DNA of 64,000 bases, taken from NCBI GenBank assembly GCA_965214085.1, contig OZ243937.1, positions 1,488,001 through 1,552,000 of the forward strand. The letters run 5' to 3'. Source of the DNA: UBA6055 sp965214085. Its GTDB lineage: Bacteria > Chloroflexota > Anaerolineae > Aggregatilineales > Phototrophicaceae. The position numbers and the translations under genes were made by a program. Shown here piece after piece: positions 26,653 to 34,777 of the stretch (position 1 is its first letter; each line of letters opens with the position of its first letter). The notes under the pieces were generated by a model that was given only the letters and a program-made list of their open reading frames with translations, searched no databases and had not been told where the DNA came from.

Positions 26653-28023
26653 TCAATTCGCCCGCTTCCAGACGCCGTTCACCATATTGAAAAGCAGCAG
26701 TTCCTCTTGCGCTTGGCTTGCCGCGCCTGCTTCCGTGATGACTCGCAATTGTGGGATGCCGGCATCACTACTCGAAATGCGCTGATCAATCACCTTGTAG
26801 GCTTGGGGCGGGGCATTCTGATTAAAGCGCGCGTATGCGGCGCGGCGGGCGCTTTCGTCAGAAGTGTCGTAGAGTCGCAGCCAGGCTTCCTCGGCGCGCG
26901 CGGCGATTAGCTCGGATTCAAGCTCGAGGCGCCATTCGATGAAGTCGCGCCAATCCAGGTCAGCCTGCGCGAGGGGGCCCGCGATCACGCCCTGCAAGAC
27001 GGACATGCTGTCGGTTGCGCTCAGGTTGGCCAGGAGCCGCGCGACCGCTTCGGCGCCGTAATTCTGAGCCAGCGAACCCAGCAATGTCTCACTTTGGTCT
27101 AGTCGAAGCAGCCAGGCAGCCAGCCAGTCAATAGCCGCCTGACGCAGGTAGAAGGCATCGTGAGGGTAGGCTGCTGCCTGGAAATTGCTGTGGGCGTTGA
27201 CGATCCGCTCGGCAAGGAGTTGGCTGGTGCGCAGTTGATAGCCGCTGTCGAAGGGACTGTCGGCGCGCGCAATATCAAGGTACGGCGACAGGATTTCCAG
27301 GCGTGGATTACGTTCATCGCGCCAAGCGACCGCCTTATCGGTATCAAGCGTCACGTCCACGCCGACAGCCGGCAGGTCGCCGCAATCAAAGACGACGCAA
27401 GCGCGGCGCATCCAGTCTTCCAGCGCGCTTCCCAGGTCGGTCGCAAATTGCTGATCTACAGCGCGATAGTTGACTTGGACGCCAGCGCCCTGGTATTGCA
27501 GATTTTCGCCCCAGAAAGCAGGGTCGGGGGCTCGGTGCAGCCAGCCGGAAGCCGTCCGGCGATAGAACCATAATCGACTGTAGGGCAGTCCATTGATGTT
27601 CTCTTGCACCATAACGCGCGCGCGTTCGCCTTCAATGCGCACGGCAAGAATGTCGCCGGTGAGTTCGATAGCGCCTGTGGCTTTTAAGTCGCTGTACTGC
27701 TGGAACATAGCGCGCTGTTGAGCTATCCAGCTTTCGTCTTCAGTTGACTGCGACGCCAGCCAACTGTTGATATCGCCAATCCGGAGCGCGGCGACTTCCG
27801 CTTTGACGGTGTCCTGCAATCGCTGCGCGAATTGGTTCTCAACATCGATAAGCCTTTGCCTGAGGACTAATACGCCGAGCGCGATCATGGCCAGCAGTAA
27901 AGCCAGCAACAGCAGCAAGCGCAAAATGTTCCGCCTGCGCCGGCGCTTGGCCAGCGGATCTTCGCCATCTGACCGTTCGATTTGTTGCGATTCTATGTCC
28001 CACTCGAAGCGGATCTTGCTCAT
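26653..28023 (-). CDS. Membrane-anchored protein of unknown function
   Basis: This is a 456-residue protein. A basic stretch (AKRRRRRNILRLL) precedes a single hydrophobic helix at about residues 33-53 (LLLLALLLAMIALGVLVL), giving an anchor with a large outer domain. That domain starts with a coiled-coil-like QRLIDVENQFAQRLQDTVKA, then a beta-rich segment with GDILAVRIEGERARVMVQEN. The C-terminal half is helical and Ala/Leu-rich. I do not recognise a family or active site. Its ATG overlaps the birA stop by four bases (ATGA at 28020-28023), so it is translated after BirA, but a biotin-related role is not indicated by sequence. Confidence 0.75.
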   Translation of the reverse strand: MSKIRFEWDIESQQIERSDGEDPLAKRRRRRNILRLLLLLALLLAMIALGVLVLRQRLIDVENQFAQRLQDTVKAEVAALRIGDINSWLASQSTEDESWIAQQRAMFQQYSDLKATGAIELTGDILAVRIEGERARVMVQENINGLPYSRLWFYRRTASGWLHRAPDPAFWGENLQYQGAGVQVNYRAVDQQFATDLGSALEDWMRRACVVFDCGDLPAVGVDVTLDTDKAVAWRDERNPRLEILSPYLDIARADSPFDSGYQLRTSQLLAERIVNAHSNFQAAAYPHDAFYLRQAAIDWLAAWLLRLDQSETLLGSLAQNYGAEAVARLLANLSATDSMSVLQGVIAGPLAQADLDWRDFIEWRLELESELIAARAEEAWLRLYDTSDESARRAAYARFNQNAPPQAYKVIDQRISSSDAGIPQLRVITEAGAASQAQEELLLFNMVNGVWKRAN

Positions 28024-28781
28024 ACCAGGCTCCGCTGCCCCGTGAAAACGGTGACATCGCCGGCGGAAATCTTGTGTACGCCGCCATGACCGTCTTCGAT
28101 CAGCAAGGCGCCCTCCGCCGTTACATCAAGCGCGCGGCCGCTGATGCCTTCTGCAACAACGGCATGGCCCAGCATGTTAAGCCGGCCCCGCCAAGCGTCG
28201 TAGACTTCGTCGTTGTCGATTCGCTGATACCAGTACTCGACCCGCTCCAGTAGTATGCGAATCAATTCAGCGCGGTCCAGCGGATGACCGGCGAGGTCTT
28301 CCAGGCTTGCCGCCGATTCGCGCAGGACTGTCTGCCTGAAATCTACGCGAACGTTGACGCCGATACCTAGCACAACTCCGTCTAAATTGTCCTGCATCCA
28401 GACGGCCTCAACCAAAACTCCGCTGATCTTCCTGTCTTGTACCTGAATGTCGTTGGGCCACTTTATGCCAACGTTGTCGCAGCCGACCTGCGCCGCCAGC
28501 TCATAAACGCATAATGCGCCGATCATGTTTACGCGCGCCAGCAGCGCTGCCGGCGGCCGCAGAATGACAGAGAGCGCCAGCGCCGAATTGGGCGGCGTGC
28601 GCCAAGCTCGCCCTCCTTTTCTGCCGCGTCCGCTGACTTGTTCGTCCGCGATGACGACGGCGCCAGCGGACGCGCCTTGCATAAGCCACGTTTTGGCGAG
28701 ATCGTTGGTGCTCGTTACGCGCGGGTAGTAGCGGAATGGCTGCGCCAGTTTCTGCTGTAGGATGCCTTCCGAAAGCGTCAT
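28020..28781 (-). CDS. birA: Biotin--[acetyl-CoA carboxylase] ligase
   Basis: This 253-residue cytoplasmic enzyme activates biotin with ATP and attaches it to the biotin carboxyl carrier protein. The catalytic domain has the biotinyl-AMP-binding GRGRKGGRAW (residues 51-60), the KWPNDIQV motif and GVLVEAVWMQ, then GIGVNVRV. The C-terminal SH3-like domain includes GRALDVTAEGALLIEDGHGG. There is no N-terminal HTH domain, so it is the non-regulatory (group I) form and is unlikely to act as a biotin repressor. It is translationally coupled to the anchored protein downstream. Confidence 0.95.
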   Translation of the reverse strand: MTLSEGILQQKLAQPFRYYPRVTSTNDLAKTWLMQGASAGAVVIADEQVSGRGRKGGRAWRTPPNSALALSVILRPPAALLARVNMIGALCVYELAAQVGCDNVGIKWPNDIQVQDRKISGVLVEAVWMQDNLDGVVLGIGVNVRVDFRQTVLRESAASLEDLAGHPLDRAELIRILLERVEYWYQRIDNDEVYDAWRGRLNMLGHAVVAEGISGRALDVTAEGALLIEDGHGGVHKISAGDVTVFTGQRSLV

Positions 28782-28812
28782 AATGCCGCGCCCCTTCGCT
28801 AGATTCTGTACA

Positions 28813-28842
28813 TTGTATCAGACTCGCTGTCGCGGCTAGAAT
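28813..28842 (+). promoter_or_regulatory. Promoter candidate separated from the HIT gene by an inserted element
   Basis: TTGTAT (28813-28818), an 18-base spacer and TAGAAT (28837-28842) point toward the HIT gene. If the family B element at 28872-29250 is removed together with one copy of its 9-bp duplication, this promoter would give a leader of only about 35 nt. It is a weak match. Confidence 0.4.
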
Positions 28843-28862
28843 GGAAACTCGAGAATAGCGAA

Positions 28863-29259
28863 TTGCGGCTGGGTAGTGTATCGAATTCGGTTGAAATTAT
28901 ATTTCACCACAAAGACACAAAGGCACAAAGCACACAAAGATTATGGCATATCTCGATTAAGTTTCTCGGCGCTCTCGCATATCTCGCAGGGCAATCGCAT
29001 CAATATCCATAAATGACGAATTCATTTTCAAACTAAAATATTGAAGGGGCGAGCCTTGGCTCGTCCATGAAATCTGGCAGAAAATCACCTTTTCATTGCG
29101 TCCTTTATTGGCATTTTTTTCGATATATATCGGAGTTCTTGTCGGAGTTCTTGGCGCCTTAGTGTTGAAATAATTTGATGCGATTGCCCAAGCAATTCTC
29201 GGTGTCCTCGATGGTATAGTATCTGTATCAACCGGAAAGGATACATTGCCTTGCGGCTG
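28863..29259. repeat. Family B element with nested family A-like insertion; 9-bp target duplication
   Basis: The outer element is 28872-29250, from GGTAGTGTATCGAATTCGG to AAGGATACATTGCC. It is flanked by TTGCGGCTG at 28863-28871 and 29251-29259. Inside, a 204-base segment (about 28988-29191) with ends GGGCAATCGCATCAA / TTTGATGCGATTGCCC is bounded by GCA on both sides. That inner segment holds the palindrome GGGGCGAGCCTTGGCTCG. The right end is only about 20 bases from the HIT start codon. Confidence 0.85.
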
Positions 29260-29270
29260 CAAATTTGCCT

Positions 29271-29771
29271 ATGAAGCATTTATGGACGCCCTGGCGCATG
29301 GAATATATCGGCGACAAGAAGAAAGGCGAAAACCAGACGTCGTGTATTTTCTGCCAGGCCGCGGCGCAGCCCGGCAGCGACCAGACGACCAACGTGATTG
29401 CTCGCTCCGATTATACTTTTGCCATGCTCAACCGCTATCCCTACACTTATGGTCACACGATGATCAGCCCCTATGCGCATGTCGCCTCAATGGAAGATAT
29501 GCCTTCAGAAGCGCTCGCAGATCTTATGACAATGACCAAGGGCGTCATGCGCGCGCTTAGGGTCATTGCCGATCCGCAGGGCTTCAATATCGGGGCCAAT
29601 ATCGGCGCGGCGGCCGGCGCCGGCATCGCCTCGCATTTTCACTTGCACGTGGTCCCGCGCTGGCATGGTGACGCCAATTTCATGCTGACAGTCGGCGGTA
29701 CGCAAACGGTCGCTGATACGCTAGCGAACACTGCGCGGACGCTGCGCGAATATTGTCAGCGGCAGACATGA
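29271..29771 (+). CDS. HIT family nucleotide hydrolase/phosphorylase-like protein
   Basis: This is a 166-residue histidine-triad protein. The triad SHFHLHVVPRW (near residue 123) is the nucleotide-phosphate-binding and catalytic site. The opening MKHLWTPWRMEYI and a Cys pair starting CIFC match the Ap4A-phosphorylase-like branch of actinobacterial and Chloroflexota HIT proteins. I take ATG 29271 rather than the TTG at 29265. No clear ribosome-binding site is visible, and a family B element ends 20 bases upstream, so the present 5' region is largely element sequence. It converges on the next membrane protein gene. The exact substrate is not predictable. Confidence 0.9.
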   Translation: MKHLWTPWRMEYIGDKKKGENQTSCIFCQAAAQPGSDQTTNVIARSDYTFAMLNRYPYTYGHTMISPYAHVASMEDMPSEALADLMTMTKGVMRALRVIADPQGFNIGANIGAAAGAGIASHFHLHVVPRWHGDANFMLTVGGTQTVADTLANTARTLREYCQRQT

Positions 29772-29803
29772 AGTTGCCAGCGGGCGCGCCGACCCGGGCG
29801 TCA

Positions 29804-32425
29804 TTATTCCGCGTCAGCCGATGCCGCCGGCGTCGCTTCGGGTTGCGCATCGCCGTCCTGCGCTTCGTCGCCCTCGGCGGTGGGCTCCGGCGTCGGCGTC
29901 AAAGCCAGTACTTCGCTAGCCATATCCCAGGGAATGGTGAAGGAATCCCGAATCACTTCCACCTCTTCGTCTTCAAGTTCTGGGTCCGGCTGCAAAAGCG
30001 CGTCGGTTTCAGCTTCGGGCACGGCGCTGGCAACCGCTTCATTCGCCTCATAGGCCTCATCAATATCGTCCACGCTCTGGCTCAGCAGCACAGGGTACTC
30101 TGCCTTCGGGTAGGATAAACCATCGTTAACATACAGGCCGACATCGACGCGATAATCGATCAAATTGAATTCGCTGGGGAAGCGGTGGTAGGTCTTATAG
30201 GCTTCGCCCCAACGCCAGTATGCGGTGGGCAGCCGCGGCGAGGCATCCGCTTGCGCGATGATGTTCTCGTCGTCGTCAAGCATGTGAGCGAAAACAGTGT
30301 AATTCTCGTTGGGCGCTGATTCCGCTTTCCAATTCAAGCTGATTTCATTCAATTCCAGATCAAGCTGGAACGACTCCAATATGATTGATTCGTCGAACTT
30401 CGGCTGCTCATCGACGGGAATCTCGTTGGCCGCGCTTGAAACCGCTTGAGAGCGGGCGGCCACCACCGCGCCGATGTCAAGCAGCACCGGCTCGATCAGA
30501 TTGCCTGCGGAGTCGGTGGCGGGTATGCCGGCTGCGCTCGCGATATCTTCCCACTGAACTTTCAGGTCAAAGGGATAGCGGCCATACGCCGCATTGTTGA
30601 TGCTGATGACGTACTCATCGGGATAAATGGCGCCAGCCTGCCAACGCGATGTTCTTAATGAACCGGCGCCGGGATAGGTGGTGTAGCGGCCTATTTCCTG
30701 CTGATTGTCATCGACCAGCTTTAGAAGGATGCTGTTGTCCGTCGGCGATGGCTGGGACACCTGCCAGTACAATTTGAAGCGGACGCGGTCCCCGGTGCTG
30801 TAGCGTCTGTCGACGCGCTCATAAGCCACCAGCGCGACATCGCCGAACTCCGCGTAAATCGGCAGCGCGTTCGCCGGTATATCTGGCGCCGGCTGCGGCG
30901 CGGCGTACTGCCCGGCGATGACGGTTAGCGGCGCGAAAAGCGCAACCGCGCCCAGCACTCGCAGCTGCCAGACCATAGTGTCATGCAGCAATTCTTTGGG
31001 CACGGCGTCGCCGGCGCGCACAAATTCCAGGTTCGGCGGGCGCAATGAAAATACGATCCACCAGACGACTTCTACCAAGCCAACAGCCAGCAATGGCATC
31101 GCCACAGCAATCAGCGGAAACAGCATGCGGCCTTCCAGCGCTCGTGTGAGCGTACTCCAATAGAGTATCCCCAATATCGCGAATACCAGGGCGCTTGCTA
31201 GCGTCAGCAAGTGCGCCAATTCATAGCGCGCATAAGCGAAATCGCTGATGGCCAGCAGTTGAAGAATCAGGAAAATGAAACCGAAGACGCTCAAAATAGT
31301 CATTACGTCAAGCAAAATATAGAAGATGCTGGTGACCTGGATATTGAGCGCGCCAAACAAGCCCCAAAACGACATGCGGAAGTGCTGAAAGTCGGCAAAA
31401 ACTTCCGCCAGATTAAAGGTCATTCCGCGGGGCCCCGCGATGTTGGCCATGGTGATAATGCCAAAAGGCTCGTCATAAATCTGAACGCTGCGGGCGAACC
31501 ACCAGCCGGCGATAAGCATCAAGAGAATCACAACTAGGCTGAAGAAGATCAGCGCGCCGCGTCGGTCGTTCGTCTTGCGCTGTGCGAAAAACGCCGCGCC
31601 AACAAACATTGGCAGCACAGCGAAGGCTGTCAGCTTGGTCAGACAGGATATGGCGAAGAGCAGCGCTAGTGCAAGGGACTGTCGCAGCCGAAAGCCATCG
31701 CGCAAGGTGCGAAGCAAAAGCAAGACCAAGGCGCCGTTGAGCAGCATCGCCAAACTGTCATTGCTGACGGACGCGCTCACAAAGATAAACATCGGGTTCA
31801 AGCCAGTTAGCGCCGCGGCAACGAAGGCTACGGTCGGGCGCTGCGGCGCGATCAACTCGCCGACTTTGAAGACGAGTACGATAGTCCCCGCCCCCATGGC
31901 CAGGCCCAGCGCGCGTATGATCAGAACAGCCAGCCCGGCGCCGCGCCACATTGAAAGCGTTGCGTCGTGAACAACCAGGTTCTTGTTGCCAAAGGACTCA
32001 GGCATAAGCTTGTTGACATGCGGATTCAGCAAGCGATATTGGTCGGCGTCGGCGAAATCTACGGGCGAGGTAACAAGCGCCATCAAGGCGTAATAGAGCG
32101 GTGGTTGGCTGCCATGCTGCTGATAGAGCGTGTCCACACCATCAAATTGCTGGACCGGCAGGCTCCCATATTCGCGTACATGTTGCACAAATCCAAAATG
32201 CCAGATTTCATCATTCGCTTCAAATACGGGCGTTGCGCCAAGGTAGAGTGCGCCAAATACAAGATACAACAGCAAGATCCATTGCAGCGGGCTCAAAGGG
32301 ATGTCTATGGAATCGACCCAAGTCCACAGTGTTTGCACCAACGCGATCAAGCGCGCCAGACGGCGATGCGCGTGGAATCTCAAGTTTCGAAACGATTGGG
32401 TCAGCCGAGCGATTCTTGCTTGCAT
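29804..32425 (-). CDS. GT39-like polytopic membrane glycosyltransferase
   Basis: This is an 873-residue protein. A cytoplasmic N-terminus of about 45 residues leads into helix 1. The loop after it carries the acidic pair in TPVFEANDEIWHFGFVQHV, the GT-C catalytic position, and QHGSQPPLYYALMALV follows, typical of ArnT/PMT relatives. About ten helices fill residues 45-530. The C-terminal 340 residues are an extracytoplasmic beta-rich region (RRYSTGDRVRFKLYWQVS). The tail is rich in Glu, Pro, Thr and Ala. It stands apart from the 1-21 kb block but shares its architecture. Polyprenyl-phosphate-sugar use is inferred from the family. Confidence 0.8.
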   Translation of the reverse strand: MQARIARLTQSFRNLRFHAHRRLARLIALVQTLWTWVDSIDIPLSPLQWILLLYLVFGALYLGATPVFEANDEIWHFGFVQHVREYGSLPVQQFDGVDTLYQQHGSQPPLYYALMALVTSPVDFADADQYRLLNPHVNKLMPESFGNKNLVVHDATLSMWRGAGLAVLIIRALGLAMGAGTIVLVFKVGELIAPQRPTVAFVAAALTGLNPMFIFVSASVSNDSLAMLLNGALVLLLLRTLRDGFRLRQSLALALLFAISCLTKLTAFAVLPMFVGAAFFAQRKTNDRRGALIFFSLVVILLMLIAGWWFARSVQIYDEPFGIITMANIAGPRGMTFNLAEVFADFQHFRMSFWGLFGALNIQVTSIFYILLDVMTILSVFGFIFLILQLLAISDFAYARYELAHLLTLASALVFAILGILYWSTLTRALEGRMLFPLIAVAMPLLAVGLVEVVWWIVFSLRPPNLEFVRAGDAVPKELLHDTMVWQLRVLGAVALFAPLTVIAGQYAAPQPAPDIPANALPIYAEFGDVALVAYERVDRRYSTGDRVRFKLYWQVSQPSPTDNSILLKLVDDNQQEIGRYTTYPGAGSLRTSRWQAGAIYPDEYVISINNAAYGRYPFDLKVQWEDIASAAGIPATDSAGNLIEPVLLDIGAVVAARSQAVSSAANEIPVDEQPKFDESIILESFQLDLELNEISLNWKAESAPNENYTVFAHMLDDDENIIAQADASPRLPTAYWRWGEAYKTYHRFPSEFNLIDYRVDVGLYVNDGLSYPKAEYPVLLSQSVDDIDEAYEANEAVASAVPEAETDALLQPDPELEDEEVEVIRDSFTIPWDMASEVLALTPTPEPTAEGDEAQDGDAQPEATPAASADAE

Positions 32426-32516
32426 GATTCCGAAACAGTCCCGTAGCCGATTGCTGTGCTGAGGATTCGATGTCTACTGCGAGTATAATCCCGATTCATT
32501 CAAAGCGACACGTACA

Positions 32517-32890
32517 CGCGAATCTGGTAGTGTATCGAATTCGGTTGAAATTCAATTTCACCACAAAGACACAAAGGCACAAAGCACACAAAGAATATGG
32601 CATATCTCGATTAAGTTTCTCGGTGCTCTCGCAGTGCAATCGCATCAATATCCATAAATGACGAATTTATTATTAAACTAACAATTTGTAGGGGCGAGCC
32701 TTGGCTCGCCCATGAAATCTGGCAGAAAATCACCTTTTCATTGAGTCCTTTATTGACATATTTTCGGATATATCTCGGAGTTCTTGGCGCCTTAGTGTTG
32801 AGATAAGTTGATGCGATTGCCCTAGCATTTCTCGGTGTCCTCGATGGTATATATCTGTATCATCCGAAAAGGATACATTTCCGCGAATCT
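32517..32890. repeat. Family B element with nested insertion; 9-bp target duplication
   Basis: The outer element is 32526-32881 and is flanked by CGCGAATCT at 32517-32525 and 32882-32890. The nested part (about 32634-32824) is bounded by GCA at 32631-32633 and 32825-32827 and sits at the same point as in the 28.9-kb copy. It makes up most of the 517-base gap between two minus-strand genes. Nothing else is evident there. Confidence 0.87.
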
Positions 32891-32942
32891 TGGCTGTCTT
32901 GGCAGCGTCACCAACGCGCTGTTAGAAAAGCCCGGGACCGGT

Positions 32943-34763
32943 TTAGGCGCCAGTGACCGCGAACATGTCTTTAGACCCTTCGACGTAATCTAAAGATTGA
33001 TGCCGGAAGTAGGTGTTGTACAGCTCGGCATAGTGGCCGCCGTTGCGCAAGAGCTGCTCATGATCGCCCGCTTCGAGTATCTGGCCTTCGCTCAGCACAA
33101 TAATGCGATCGGCGCTGCGAACTGTGCTCAGCCGATGGGCGATGAGAATGGAGGTGGAGCGCGCCAGGATCAACTCAATGGCATCCTGAATTTGCGCTTC
33201 CGTGAAGGGATCAATGCTGGCTGTGGCTTCGTCTAGGATGAAGATAGACGGCTTCTGCACCAGGACGCGCAACAGGCTGACCAACTGGCGCTGGCCCAGG
33301 CTGAGCCGGCCGCCGCGTTCGCCCACGTCCGTGTTCAAGCCTTCAGGCAAACTTTCCAACCATTCGCCATGCCCGATACTCTGCGCGATCTCGTCGATTT
33401 CTTCCAGCGTCGCCGCTTGGTTGCCATAGCGGATGTTGTCTAACACCGTGCCGCTAAACAGAAAGGGCTGCTGCGGCACGACGCCTAGGCTTGAGCGGTA
33501 ACTGTTCAGGTCGAGCGTGCGGATATCGCGGCCGTCTATCAAAATTCGTCCGCGCTGAAATTCGTAATATCGGGTGATCAATTTGGCGATGGTGCTCTTG
33601 CCGGCGCCGGTATGGCCCACAAAAGCCACATTCTCGCCGGGCTGAATCTCTAGGCTGAAATCGCGCAGCACGGCGTCGCCGCTGTCATAACGGAAATCGA
33701 CATTTTCGAATTGGACTCTGCCCAGCAGCGGGTTCAGGGTCGCATTGTCGCTTTGGACGACATCGTTTTCCGCGTCGATCAAGGCGAATATGCGTTCCGC
33801 CGCGCTTAGGCCTTGCTGGAACTGGCTCCAGAACGAGGCCAGATTCATGAAAGGGAACCAGAAGCGGTCCACGCCCTGGATAAACAGGAACCAGGCGCCC
33901 GCGCTAATGGCGCCGCTCAAAACTGAATGCGCCCCGGACCAGATTACGATGGACAGGGCAATGGCGGAAAGGACGCCCAGGGTAGGGAAGACCAATGACA
34001 TGACAAACCCGCGGCGCAAATTGATGACGTAACTAAGTACGTTGACCGTGGAAAACTCGTTATAGATCATCGCTTCCTGGCGGAAGTTCTTGGCGATGCT
34101 AATGCCGGTGACGCTCTCCTGAATATTGTCGTTGACCACTGCCATAGCGCGCGCGCCCTGCCGGGTTACGATGCGCGCCAGATAGCGAAATATCAGCGAG
34201 GCGCAGACGACGAGCGGCATAGTCAACAGCAGGATAAACGAAAGCTCCAGCGAGTAGCTCAATAGCGCGATGAACAAGACGATTACCGTGAGAAATTGCG
34301 ATACCACTTCGCTGCCCAGCAGCATGACATCGCCGAATTCTTGCGTATCGCTGGTGACCCGGCTCATCACGGCGCCGGATTTGTGCCGGTCGTAGAAAGC
34401 CAGGTCGCGCTCAATGGCTGCTTGGAAGGCGTGCTTGCGCATTTGCGCTACGATGCGTCCGATAACGACCACGGCAAAGCGCCGGCGGATGTAATTGCTG
34501 AGATACTCCGAAATGGCGACGCATGCCAAAAGCAGCAGAAAGAGTTCTAGCCGGTCGCCGGAAACGACCAGCTCATCCACGCCAGCGCTGATGAACACCG
34601 GGCGCAGCGCCCGCACCGCCCCAACGACCAGAAATCCCGCCAGTGTCAAGCTTACCGGCAGCCGGTAGCGGAGGACATAGCCGCTGATACGCTTCAGCAG
34701 CTGCAGGTCTGAATACTGTCGATCGTATTTGTCGCTTTGCAGGCCGCCGAAAACCGCCGCCAC
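32943..34763 (-). CDS. ABC exporter half-transporter (TMD-NBD), partner 2
   Basis: This is a 606-residue exporter subunit with an N-terminal six-helix membrane domain (about residues 20-330) and a C-terminal ATPase. The ATPase has Walker A GHTGAGKST, Walker B with a catalytic Glu (IFILDEATASID) and the H-loop in LIAHRLSTV. The signature motif is the non-canonical LSLGQRQ instead of LSGGQ. A GTG start is supported by AAGGGG about 8 bases upstream. The gene begins 14 bases after the partner gene. Together they look like a heterodimeric exporter with one consensus and one degenerate ATP site. The substrate (lipid, drug or peptide) is not evident. Confidence 0.92.
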   Translation of the reverse strand: MAAVFGGLQSDKYDRQYSDLQLLKRISGYVLRYRLPVSLTLAGFLVVGAVRALRPVFISAGVDELVVSGDRLELFLLLLACVAISEYLSNYIRRRFAVVVIGRIVAQMRKHAFQAAIERDLAFYDRHKSGAVMSRVTSDTQEFGDVMLLGSEVVSQFLTVIVLFIALLSYSLELSFILLLTMPLVVCASLIFRYLARIVTRQGARAMAVVNDNIQESVTGISIAKNFRQEAMIYNEFSTVNVLSYVINLRRGFVMSLVFPTLGVLSAIALSIVIWSGAHSVLSGAISAGAWFLFIQGVDRFWFPFMNLASFWSQFQQGLSAAERIFALIDAENDVVQSDNATLNPLLGRVQFENVDFRYDSGDAVLRDFSLEIQPGENVAFVGHTGAGKSTIAKLITRYYEFQRGRILIDGRDIRTLDLNSYRSSLGVVPQQPFLFSGTVLDNIRYGNQAATLEEIDEIAQSIGHGEWLESLPEGLNTDVGERGGRLSLGQRQLVSLLRVLVQKPSIFILDEATASIDPFTEAQIQDAIELILARSTSILIAHRLSTVRSADRIIVLSEGQILEAGDHEQLLRNGGHYAELYNTYFRHQSLDYVEGSKDMFAVTGA

Positions 34764-34777
34764 AGCTTCCCCCTTTC

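Noticed and set aside
32470..32661. Small frames reading FTTKTQRHKAHKEY in several gaps
   Set aside because: They are translations of the repeat element itself and recur at each copy; not genes.
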